Origin: Hansfordia pulvinata
Lineage: Eukaryota > Ascomycota > Sordariomycetes > Xylariales
Length of the DNA stretch: 64,000 nucleotides
Direction: 5' to 3'
NCBI GenBank assembly: GCA_006538405.1
Contig: BJKQ01000006.1
Span: forward strand, 2,069,001-2,133,000
Below the pieces are notes generated by a model. The model did not search any database, was not told where the DNA came from, and worked only from the letters and a program-made list of their open reading frames with translations. The position numbers and the translations under genes were made by a program. Below, piece by piece: positions 46,556-58,000 of this stretch. Positions within the stretch are counted from its first letter, which is position 1; every line of letters begins with the position of its first letter.

Positions 46556-47320
46556 CAATCAGCAACACGGCTGCCTCAACCAATGTAGTTAGCTAGGCCC
46601 CGGCATCTCGATCAGTCTGCTGGCTCCAAGCTGCCTTGGCGGCTCCCGTTTCCTTCACTTCACGGGTCTTCCGAGGGGGGAACCCGGGTGCCAATGAAAT
46701 CCCACGAGCTGAGAAGGAGAAAAAAAAAAAGGACCAGACGGGTCAGCGCAAGACGGGCTCTGACGCCCTTGGAGGAAAGAAAATAGAAAGAAAAGGAACG
46801 AGAAGACAGGCAGGCAGCGGCCGGGCCAAGTGCGGCCCCGGCGTCGCTTTGACGCGTACTGTACGACACCCTTGACACGAGTATACACGTAACCCCGGCA
46901 TGCCCCGACGGGCATACGTAAGGAGATCATCCGCAGGGTTCGTGCTGCAAGGGTAAGAGCACGGGTGCTCCCCCATCAAGAACCACACGACAAGGGGGAG
47001 GAAAAAAGCACTATTCTGACCTGTCATGATATCTGCGCATGCGTGCTCGAATGCGAGAGAGCGGACGGATGAAAAGCGCGACCCTTTTGCAGCGCGCCCT
47101 CGGGACAGGGCGTGATAGAGAAGAAGAAGAAGAAGAAGAAGGGAAAGAAAAGCAGAAAAAAGAAAAGAACACGAGCAGCCCGGGAGTACCTAGATACCGG
47201 TACGAGTACTATGTACGTGCCGAAAGATCGACGGCTGCATAAGTTTCGTCGGCATTCTCTCGAGTGCCTTTGTGGTACACTCACAGAGACTCGACGACGA
47301 AACCGGCAGCCGCACCCGGC

Positions 47321-47376
47321 GCTGCTGCTGCTGCTGCTGCTGCTGCTGTAGTGATCTTAGGTAGGTAGGTAGGTAC
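47321..47376. repeat. (GCT)n tract followed by TAGG tetranucleotides
   Basis: About nine GCT units (47321-47348), then after ten bases TTAGGTAGGTAGGTAGGTA (47358-47376). The second part is the longest pure member of the TAGGTA motif family in the window. Confidence 0.95.
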
Positions 47377-47860
47377 TGTGCAGCACCCGACGCACCGCCC
47401 AACCGCTTTCGCTCCCGGGTGCATTAGGTACTACATGTACACGCACCGGGGGTAGATTCACTGACCAGTACCTCAGGAGGTATTCACTTGAGGTAGACAC
47501 CCGTCATGTGTGTACTCGGATCGTCATTGGAAGTACACAATCCCGGTAGGTCCATGTAGGCAGCCCCGAGTTGGGAGGTATTCAGCCTGTTGTTTTGAAT
47601 GCCACCTACCGCAACCTGTCTGTCCGTAGTGCTGTCTATCCGTCTGCAGCATAATGTACTCGAGCGAGACGACGGCGTTAACTAAGGTAGCCTGTCCTGT
47701 CGTCGTAACCGGGTTATCGGAATGTGATAGTCGGGTTGCAGCCCAAGTGGACGCCGGTACCTGCTTCTGCGAGAACGGATGACTCGGGGGTATCCATCGC
47801 ACTACTAGAGTACGCGTAGTTCATGAGACGCTGTCACATGGAATGCAGAGTGATGAGTGC

Positions 47861-47880
47861 AGAGAGAGAGAGAGAGAGAG
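47861..47880. repeat. GA dinucleotide tract
   Basis: Ten AG units followed by a purine-only stretch that continues, with GGGAGA units, to about 47930. Confidence 0.9.
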
Positions 47881-48426
47881 GGGGGAGAAGGGGAGAGGGA
47901 GAGGGAGAGGGAGAGAGAGGAAGGAGGAAACCGACTGATCAGCGAGTGTCCCCTTTTCTGGACTGGTGCTTTGCTTTCAACGCGTCTGTCTGTCCTCACC
48001 ACCACTCGCTGGGAGGTCGGCTTTCTGCTGATCATTGCGTCGATACGAGAGCGAGACGAGTGCCTCTCACGTCCACGTCCAAGGGGAAGATGCAAAGCAG
48101 GCACCGCTACTCGTATAATGCCTGCGAGCTGGGTGAGTGAGTGAATGAGTGAGTAAGGGAGATGTCTATCTTTGGTTCTCGAGATAGGCCCGTCTCCCCC
48201 CTTCCCCTTTTCCAGCCGTTCTCCGTATGAGGAGCCCTTCCCCCCTACGGAGTACTCGAGAACGAATGGCTCGCGCGGCTTCGAGCTGATGAGCTGATTT
48301 CGGTACCAATAAGAGAATCGAGTTAGCGAACGCCACCTCGCCCGCCGGCGTTGCGTCGGGTGGCTTGGGAGCCAAGTGATCGCCAGGAGGCATCTCTTTC
48401 TCCTGCTGACGCCGGGAAGAAGAGGA

Positions 48427-48446
48427 GGGGGGGGGGGGGGGGGGGG
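48427..48446. repeat. Homopolymer of 20 G
   Basis: Uninterrupted G run within a G/A-rich context, one of three long G runs between 48.4 and 50.6 kb. Confidence 0.95.
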
Positions 48447-49804
48447 TTGGAATGGGAACGACTTGCCCCGTTCCATCCTCCATCGCCTCTGCCTCTGCCT
48501 CTGTCTTCCCTCTCTCACCGGAGCCCTGTGGGCGGCCTGACGCCATGGCTTGACCGCCACGGAGCGAGCGGCGAAGCCCCAACCGGGCGAACAAATAATG
48601 AACAAAAATAGAATGAGACGGCCAAGAGCGCTATCCCAAATGCTCGTACGAGTCCTGCGCGTGCCGGGGTGGGGTCTCTTTTTCTCCACGACTACTCGCA
48701 CGGCTCAGAGCAATGGTTCCTCATCTGGGTCTGGGTCTGGGTCTGGCCAGGGCATGGTCTGTCCGTCCGGGTCCCGGATCGGGGGGAGGGGGAAGGGGGA
48801 AAGAATGGCCAAATCTTGTGGGATGTGTGTATCAGACACTCCTCGAGACAGCGGGGCGCCCGAGCAGCCGAGCGGCCAGCTAGGTCGGGAAATGATGCTT
48901 GGTGATGCTCGTTGTGGTGGTGGTGCCGCCTCTTGCTGCCGCTGCTGCGACCGCCGCTTTGCGGTCCCAGCATCAACCGGCAACACCCCGCGAGACCAAA
49001 AGGACGGGATGGCTGGCTGTAAAGTCTGTGTGTCTGTGTTTGTGTGTGATGGGCAGATGCAGCCGCGGGCGGCGAACGTCTCGCGCAGGGCCCTGGCATG
49101 GCTCGATATGATATCTGACCAACAAACAAAAGGGTCCGATGGATACCTACTCGTAACTCTACTCGAGAGCCGGCCAGCCAGCCGGCCGGCCAAGCCAAGC
49201 CACACCTGGGAGGCAAAACAATGCAATGCAGGGCGCAAAGGCAGGAGGAGCTGACCCCTCTCGAGACCCTCGTCGATTCCCCGTGACGCGCCTTCGGAGC
49301 CAGGCCCGAAGGCTCGCGCACGCAGCCGGTTGGTCGGCTGGATGATGGCAAGGCAAGGCAAGGCAAGGCAGGCAGGTGCCGCGGATCCAGACCGAGTCTT
49401 CTTGGGAGGAGAAGGGCGACGCAAGTTGCTTCTTCCCAGACGGTAGACCTGTCAAAAGCCAGCCACAGAAAGCTGAGCCGGGGAGAAGGAGGGGGGGGGG
49501 AGGCGGGTTTCGCTCTTCGGGATGCCTGCACTATCGAGGCGGCATGAGGTCAGGCCACGGGGACGAGGCAAGACATTCGAGGCTGGCCCGGCTCGTTGGT
49601 CTTTTCTTCTTCTTCTTCTTCTTCTTCTTCCTCTCTTCTTTACATGTACAGCCAGCATGCCTGCCGAAACCAGATTCCTGCACCAGCGGGAACCACGGGG
49701 CTACGAGACAGAAAAGCAGAAGAAGAAACTAAAGAAGACACGGGCGGGAATTCGGGAGAAGGCACGGCTCGGTTTGCAGGGGTTCAACACGGGCTGCGAA
49801 TAAC

Positions 49805-49830
49805 CACACACACACACACACACACACACA
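49805..49830. repeat. CA dinucleotide tract
   Basis: About 13 uninterrupted CA units. Confidence 0.95.
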
Positions 49831-49996
49831 ATATACTAGCACATACTCCGGATCCGGACAGGGCCAGGAGTGCCAACCAGGGCGGGCTTGTTCAACTTGG
49901 CACGAGTAGTACGGGTGTGATTACTACTCGTACACATTTTTTTCTTCTTCTTCTTCTTTTATTTCCTCGTCTTGATTAGTGAAAAATTGGGCTATT

Positions 49997-50010
49997 TACG
50001 AGTACTCGTA
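49997..50010. repeat. Perfect 14-base palindrome TACGAGTACTCGTA
   Basis: Perfect copy, directly followed by a TACGCGTA variant (50008-50015). It is the centre of a local cluster between 49900 and 50725. Confidence 0.95.
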
Positions 50011-50093
50011 CGCGTAGTGCTGCCGCCGGCAATCATCAGCGCCCCTCGATTTCGATGGACGGGACACCCCACAGATCTGGCAACGACACGGGA

Positions 50094-50107
50094 GGGGGGG
50101 GGGGGGG
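50094..50107. repeat. Homopolymer of 14 G
   Basis: Uninterrupted G run within a G-rich context. Confidence 0.95.
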
Positions 50108-50502
50108 CAAATAATAAGCTTCCGAGGACGCCAACAGACAACCGCCAGGGAGCCGGGCGCCGGCGTCTGCCTGCCACTCCTGCCTGTCTCCCCCGGACCG
50201 GACGGTGGAGTCGCGTACTTGTAGCTCGCACGAACGAATAGCTCCGGGAAGAAAGCCCTCTGATGAGAGAGGGTGCTTATCCGATCACATATGAGAGTGA
50301 GGGTCAATATCGCTCTATCGAGTTCTTCCTCCCCGCAGTGAGTGTCCGGTCAAGGCGTGTCCCCTTCCCGAGCTCGTCAGTTGGGCTCGTGGGCCCCCTG
50401 CCTGCGAGCACGAGTGCAGCAGAATCCGAGGCATGAGCGCATGGCGTTGCACGTAGGTGCGTGAGTACGAGTAGGGCTTTTGTTACAAGGCCCCGAGCAT
50501 CT

Positions 50503-50523
50503 GGGGGGGGGGGGGGGGGGGGG
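50503..50523. repeat. Homopolymer of 21 G
   Basis: The longest G run in the window. Confidence 0.95.
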
Positions 50524-51880
50524 CCGTCTTCTTCGCTGGCCGTGTGGCTGTATCGAGAGCGACAAGCCTGCATCTCTCCAGATTCCTCCGCTAGGGACTA
50601 GCTGGCCAGCTAACTTAGCTCTTACGTAGTCTGGGCGGCGTTCCGTGGCCCTACTCGTACGCGTAGTGTTGACGACTGGGAAGGGCAAGACAGGAGACTA
50701 TGAGTATTCTGTACGAGTACCCTGTACTTGGCCACGGAAGGAAAGAGACAGAGAGAGAGAGAGAAAAGAGAGGAGAGTGATTAGAGAGGGAATGCGAGTG
50801 GGAGAGTGGGTGGCACGCCGCGGACCGCACCCGTGCGAGCCGCGGGCCTACCATCGCCTCCACCCCTTTCTTAGAGGGGGGGGAATGGGTGATTCCCAGG
50901 TCCCACAAAGGAGACTAGGAGACAGCTCCGGCGCGGGCGGCACATGTACCCGGAGCTGCTACGAGTTACCCCCGCAAGCACGTCCATCACCCAGGCAGCC
51001 ATCATCATCATTATCAGAGGAGGAGGGACTCTTGTTCGAGGGGACTCTTGTTCGAGACCTGCCTTTCTTCCCTTCTCCGTGGTTGCTCATTACGGGATAT
51101 GTGGCGCTTATGTACGATGAGGGGATATACTCATACTGACAGCTTCGAGAATCATTGCTGCTGCTCAAGCGGCGGGAGGGGGGTACCGTGGATGAACGTG
51201 GGAGGGTTGTTACTTTCTGCAGGCTGCCGAGTTGCGGCCGCCCCACGAGCCACGACTGGCCCGGTCCAAGCTCGAGATTCGGCAGAGCAGGGGTTGGTGC
51301 GTGGGTAGTTCAGATCGACGCCAGGGGGGAGGGGCCACGAGTATTCCCTGCTTGAACGAATCTGTCAGCTTCACTTGCCCGGCGTCCTCGTCTTGTTATT
51401 ATTCCTCTGATGATAAACGAGTACTCGTATCATCACACGCGTGGGCCCTTACTCTTTGCGATAATCGAATACGTAGGTAGGTAGGTAGTGATAATAGGAC
51501 GAAAGGTCTCATCCCATCACAGGCTCAGGTGTGCTCCTTGGCGCCCAGCCCCGTCTTCTCGGTGTGCGAGTACTCCGTGCCTCCCAACTCGTGGGCTGGT
51601 ACTGTTACTCGTACGAGAGTACTCGTGCACAGGGCTTGACCACTCGTGGCTTGGTCAGCTACGAGTATTCAGACGAGGGGTTCCGCGGCATTGGCCCACC
51701 AGAGAGCCTCGTCGCTGCGCGTTCCGTCCTTTTCCTCTGTCCTGTGTGCATGTCCAAGACGGGTTATCACTCGTAGCACGCAGCCCGATCTATCACATTT
51801 GGCGGATCTCTCATCATTGGCAGGGTAGCATCGCGCCAATTTCCGGCGTTCGTTTCCTGGAGGGAGGGGCTGCAAAAAGC

Positions 51881-51887
<7 letters not shown>

Positions 51888-51919
<32 letters not shown>
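51888..51919. repeat. GT dinucleotide tract
   Basis: About 16 uninterrupted GT units; alternating purine-pyrimidine sequence of this length can adopt Z-DNA. Confidence 0.95.
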
Positions 51920-51920
<1 letters not shown>

Positions 51921-53574
51921 ATGTTCTTGCTCAAGGGACGGCCCGCACTGCCATGCGCCATGCCCTCCCATGTCTACCTGCCCATGCGTATATCATCCAT
52001 CGTGTCCCACAGGAGACAGGTGAGGCAAGAACAGGGGGCATATTGGGCGCCGTGAGTTCCTCTGTCTTGCTGCGGGATGATCTCCCTCGCCTCTCCCATC
52101 CCATACTCGTATCATCCCATAATCGTGTCGTCGCATGAGCAAGCGAAAGCCCAGAACCAATGGCTGGTACCAATTTCGGGCAGGACACTCCTGAAAAGGA
52201 ATTCTGTCTAACTTGATTGTTCATAAATCTTTTCCTCCCCCCGGGTCAACGGGGCCCTCCCCTTCGTTTTCTTCGGGAGCCTGAGACATACAGGACGGAC
52301 ACGGGCGCAGAAAAGAGGCACGAGGCACTCGGCTGCCCGTTGGCGCCAATGAAAGAAATAAAGAACGGATTAGCGCCCTCTCTGCCCGATGGACGAGCTC
52401 GAGCTGACGCCCGCTTACGAGTATTACCCGTAGGAGACGGGCGATCCCATCTAAACTCGGCTGGGACTAGATCAGGCGCTGCCTGCTTTGGGAAGAGAGG
52501 AGGGGAGCTAATGTGCCACTAACATCGAAGACTTCTGTTATGACCGCTCCGACTCGGCCATCCGCAGAGTGGGGGTTCAAGACACAGAGAGAAGGAAGGG
52601 GCGGGATGTCCCCTCGAATTCGAAGCTGCGGAAAACTGGCGAGATGAACATGCTTGTGAGCAGCCGCTGGAGGGTGTCTTGAAACTCTGGCTCTGCTTGA
52701 TAGGAGAAATCAGGGCCGCCACAGATTGCCCGCACTCGTACATGTTTCCCAGCGCTCTGATGATACAGTCTGGCTGCCAAATCAGCTCGTCCGAGTGTGC
52801 TGGTGGCCTTTCCAAGCAGATCCGAACTTTCAACGGAGGCGGTTTTCTGGATCAGGGTGGGAGACCGGGTGTTCGCAGTCGTAAGTGGCTTTCGGGAGCT
52901 GGTCCGACGGACAGACAGAAGAATGTGTCCCAATATCAATATCGTCCGCCCACCACCCAATGAGGGACCCGCGGTCTGCCATTGGCTCAGCACTGAAGCT
53001 GAACATGGATACCAAAAGGCTTGAGCCCATCCAGTCATGAGTTCGCCCCCGAGGACGAGAGTAAAAGGAGAGGCTCTTGTGGGCAGAGATGAACACATAC
53101 TCGTGCAGCCGTGCCATCTACCGTGTTGCCCGTTTCGCATCCCGTGAGGCAAGCCCTCCGTACTCCGTGGGCCGAAGCTTGCATGTCCCGGGGCTGCGTT
53201 AGGGTCCGCGGCATACCGCCGTAGTTCGTCTTGCGACATTCATGCCATGCAAAGCCGGGTGGGAAATGCCGGGAGGGCTCATCCCTCCATTCTCACCCCC
53301 AACTACCCGTCAGCCAAGGGGTCCCTCTCTTTCCGAGAACCGAACCCGTGCTTGCCTGGGGAGAGGGGGCGGCTTGTAACGGCTGCGACGAGTTGGATTT
53401 CTCTCGAGGGGTCTGGTTGGTCGGTTGTTTGGAGGCATGGTGATTGATTCTCTCGGAGACGTGGGGAGACTCCCTCCCCCCCTGCTTGCGATATTCACGC
53501 GTCTTGATTTGCGGAGAATTGGGTTGGTTGGGCCGGCATCTGGGCAGACAGCTCCTCATCCAGTCAGCGAGGGC

Positions 53575-53622
53575 CAACCACGGATAACGACGTGCTAACC
53601 TGACCACCTGAGCTAGTCCTCG
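53575..53622 (-). other. tRNA-like 5' half (possible tRNA fragment)
   Basis: Read on the minus strand, ACTAGCTCAGGTGGTCAGG fits the internal A box and D arm of a tRNA (TAGCTCAGGTGG). A possible hairpin, CACG...CGTG, follows. No matching T arm (GGTTCGA) and no 3' acceptor complement to CGAGGAC are found within the next 60 bases. It is therefore at best a truncated or decayed tRNA gene. Confidence 0.25.
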
Positions 53623-55010
53623 TAGGCAGGCAGGGGTGAGTGCTCGTACTCACAAGAGTGGAAGACATCGCGGGAAGTCTGGAGCCGGTGATCGCCCGCC
53701 GAGGGTTCGTGCGCACGATAGACCCGGAGTTTAGTGGTGGTCGTGTCACCTGTCACTTGCCGCTGCCGGTGAGGAGTTCGCTCAACGACGACCCCACCAT
53801 CCGATCTCACCCATCCTCTCCGGTCGCTTCGCTTGCTCGAGTCCAGGCTCTGTAGCCCTCTACCCTTTTTGCCTGTTTAGCCGAGGGGGTGTGTCGCGTG
53901 CTGGTGGTTGTGAAAGATGAAGAGTGGTCCTGCCAACGCCAAGAACAGAGGACCCTGCCTGTGAGGTTGCGAAGAATCTCACATCCATGGTAGGTATTGA
54001 TGCCCTCAGATTGGATACTTGTAATAGGTACCTTGCCTTGCTCTCGTCGAACTCAACATGAATGGACCTGAGTTGCCTCGTATGTACCTACGGTAGGTAC
54101 CTAAGGTATGGAAGGCACCCGTGCCAGTTTCCGTTTGCTGGGGGCAGGTGCATCCATGTACTCGGTGGGGTCCACAGCACCTGTGGTTAGTGGCGGGCGC
54201 GGAAGCTGTAGGTCTGATCCTCCCGCTGCGGGCAGGGCTGATGATGCATGTACCTCGTGGACGAGTACTCGTGCTCGCACTGGAGGCCGATATAACCTCC
54301 ATCCAATGCGCCCTGTACGGCCCTGCACTCTGACAAGCCCACACTCTTCATGCAGCAAACGATCTGTCACATGCAGGCGTGGGCTAAGGCTCTTCGCAGA
54401 CCGCGCGGGTCAATGGCTTTCTCTTTCTTTTTGCTGCCAAAGTCTCACCCGACTAATCATGAGAAAACAGCCGCCGCCGCCCCATCCCCTTTTCAGCCGG
54501 GAAAGAGCGACCCATCCATGCATGTCAGGTACCTACTACCTTCCCTTGCCCTTTGGGATTGCCTGTCTACGAGTACCTCCTCGTGCCCACGAGCATCCTC
54601 CTGCCTGCCTCCAGTGTCTGCGCTTGTTCTACATGTACCTCACCTACCTCTTGCGAGTACGGTACGAGTATTGCCCGCACGAGTAGGGCTGTTTCTCGGG
54701 TGGCAGCCGGGCCGCTGGCAGCAGCCGTGGTCTCTCATATCCAATGTCCGTCTGATGACTCCAGCGGATGAGGCCCTGAGGGCCCAAAACACACACATGG
54801 CAAGCAAAGGTTGCATGCGAAGATTCAGGGGTCGATAAAGGGGTGATGAATGTCTCTACCTGATGAGCTAGGTACTACGTGTACAGTACTCGTATTCTTT
54901 CTACACGACATTGGAAGTCAGCCACGGGCGCCACGTTTCGACGCCACGTCCCCGTCCGCCTCGTTTCTATAGAACCAGGAAGGATGAGACCAAAAGGGAG
55001 GTGAGGCTGG

Positions 55011-55013
<3 letters not shown>

Positions 55014-55042
<29 letters not shown>
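55014..55042. repeat. CT dinucleotide tract
   Basis: About 14 uninterrupted TC units. Confidence 0.95.
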
Positions 55043-58000
55043 CTTCTCTGTGTGTATTCATCTGTCTGTCTGTCTCGTTGGTTCTCAGCTGCTCTGCTCT
55101 ACGGGTATTCATTCCAGCCCATCAGTTCAGCTCACAGGACCGAGCGCTGACGTTGGCGATCATCCCCGTCTCTACAGACAGGCAGAACCCGGGCCAATGG
55201 AATCCTGGTCCCTGATCCCAGCAGCACATCCCATGTCTCTCCATCTATCCGCACCTACCAGTACTCGTATGCAAGATCATGGATCGACAGCAGCATCCGG
55301 GGAGACGCGGCGTACTCGTACTGGTGACCACCAGAATGATTAGATGTCGCCAGATCCAGGGAACGCCCGTACGGAACGAGTACTCGTACGAGCAGCATCA
55401 TAACCTCCAAAAGCACACATTAGCCGGATCGATGGAATGGCCCTCAACCCTCGCTCTCGCGTGCCCTTGCAACCCCCCTTTTCAGTCAGGCTGGATCAGT
55501 GGCCGCGTGGTTGCTATGTGCCACTCGCACTTACTGCTTGCTGGCTGTGTGGCCCACACGAGTGATGAGTGATGAGCCCACCCGGTTTCACCGGTCTCGT
55601 GGCTGTGGCCAATCGTCAGGCTCGCGGCACAATGCATCCACAGCATTCGTAGCTTCGTGGCTCCTCCTGTATTATTACGGCTTTTTTTTCCCTTTCGTTT
55701 TTCTTCGTCGTCATCGTTACCACGAGTGATACTCACCACTCCTCCGTGTTCCTCCTCCTCCTCCTCCTACCCCCCCTCATCTTTCTGCATCCTGTCATCA
55801 TGCCCTTCACTAGCAGGGCAAGCCAAGGTGACGGCGTGCCCAGTACTCTTGCAGGTTCCGGTCTCCGGCTACGGGAACTTGGGTCTCACGAGTGCGTGCT
55901 CAGGCTCTCCTGCTGGGAGAGTGTCCAGTGTGGACACGGAATGGGGCCCTGCATGCCGGCGATCCACCTTTCCTGATCCAAAAGACGCCGTCTCGCACTT
56001 GGATCTTTAACCGGACTCCTGGATCTTGTTTTAGGGAGGGAATGAAGGTGTCAGGCGTCGCGCTTATTCTGCAACCTGGACCTCTTTAGTCCTCAGCTGA
56101 TGTCCCTAACGAGTAAAAATGTGACAGACACGCAAGGCCAGCCCTCTCTTGTCCACCCCCTCTCTCCCTCTCTCTCTCTGTCCCTCACACACACAATACA
56201 CCCACACCCACATATATCAGTTTACCATACTCGTAGCAAACACAGGATACCCTTCGGTCGCTGCATGTACATGTGCAAGCGACGAAGGAAGAGGAGGAGG
56301 AGGAGACGGAGGAGCAGTCCATGTGCTTATTCGTCACGGCGACCTCGTCACTCACTCGCGCTGATGGGACGAGCTTTGTTTCTCCGGTCCCACGTGAGGT
56401 ACGAGTGAGGAAGGTACTCGGAGCACTCTCACTCAATCACTTACTCACTCACTCACTTAATCATGACCGGAGCGCGGATTTATTTTTATTTTAGTTAAGT
56501 TGCTCTGATCAGATCGCGCGCGCATCCGAGATTGCCGCCCCGAACGGAAGGATGGAGTGAATGGAGGCCCCGAAGGCCTGGCCTACGTGGATACTCGTAC
56601 ATAGGTACGAGTAGAGCGGCAAGTCGCGAGTACGCGTAGCCCTACGAAGCATCCATCGCGCCCGGGGTGGAATCTAGATGGGGTCAGCACTCGCCAGTAG
56701 GGCTGGCAGGATCGATAATCACCCGTCAGCATGGGAGCTGCCCGCCGCCTCCAACTCTGCTTGCCTGCGTGCCCGCCTGCTTGCCACTGCGAATAGGTAC
56801 ATATACGAGAGAATTCGTCCAGCCCCTGTCGCTTGGAAGAGGAGGAAAAGGAAGCAGAACATGGCAGGGCAGTGCCATCCATGTAGCACTCGTAGTACTC
56901 TCCAAGTCCCCCGTCTCGTCTCCAGTGGACAGGCAACAGTCGGACAGGCGGACGGACCCGCCTGGGCGAGCGAGCGAGCGAGAGATGCTGCCACCCACCT
57001 ACTACGAGTAGGTGCCCAGGCGGGTCCGGAACGCACGAATAGATTCCTAGTGATCGACGCTATTCGCGCCAAGCATCCCGCGCATCACTCGGCCATGTTC
57101 CCCGGTCATTGTGTGAGGTGAGTGGCCCTCGGGCTAGCAGATTAGCCGCGCCTCTCTTGTCGGAGGTATCGTGAGTGCCTTCCGAGCCCGGGCGCTCAGC
57201 AAGGTACTCGGCAGGTACTTGTACTTGCGAAAGGCTGGCCGAGCCCACCGGGGATTCCACTGGGGATTGGGGACGGGATGCTCCATCCGGCAATTCAATC
57301 GAGCGGACGGGCTACCCTTAGGTATGATCGCAGGTACATGGGCATCTGGATACGCGTACATTGGATATCCAATACAAGTCAGCCCAATCACTGCCCCTGG
57401 TCGGGTCCAGTCATGTCAAAGTCGCCAGAGTCAGTCGTGCCTCCCTCACCTAACTTAAATGTCATCGCCGGGGGCTGGAGTAAGCAAAAGAAAAAGCAGA
57501 AGAGAAAAAAGGGAAGGAGGAGGAGAGGAAAGGAAGGAACGACTCGAGAGTAAGAAAAAGCCACGTCGAACAATCGAGAACAATACAATGCTTATGACTG
57601 CACACCAGGAAGGCACTACATACCTTTACGAGTAGCATGTATGGAATTGGAATAAGCATTGCAACGAAGGCGTGCCTAACGAACCTTCGGAGTTAGTAGG
57701 TACCTACTCGTAGACATCCACACGGCTGACAGCCAACCTCATCCAATGTTGATTCGCAACCAACACCAACCCGCCCAAACAAACCCACCCCCTCCCCCGA
57801 AGCCATCCACCCACGAGCCCGTACCTGTAGCCCAGCACGCCAGGGGCTGGAGGAGGGGTGTCCGCAGCAAACCGATGGCAGCAAGATGACTCGGCCTCGA
57901 TCGCGTGTGTCCGTCGTGGATGTGCGAGATGTGTCGAGGTGGGTTCGTGCAAGGATGGATGGGTAGGCCGGCTTCGAGATCGAGTCTCGCACGAGCGCGT

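Noticed and set aside
52577..53239. 220-codon minus-strand frame starting MSQDELRRYAADP
   Set aside because: A good start context and reasonable composition, but no family, signal peptide or intron support. It sits in motif-rich intergenic DNA. It could be an orphan gene; evidence is too thin to call.
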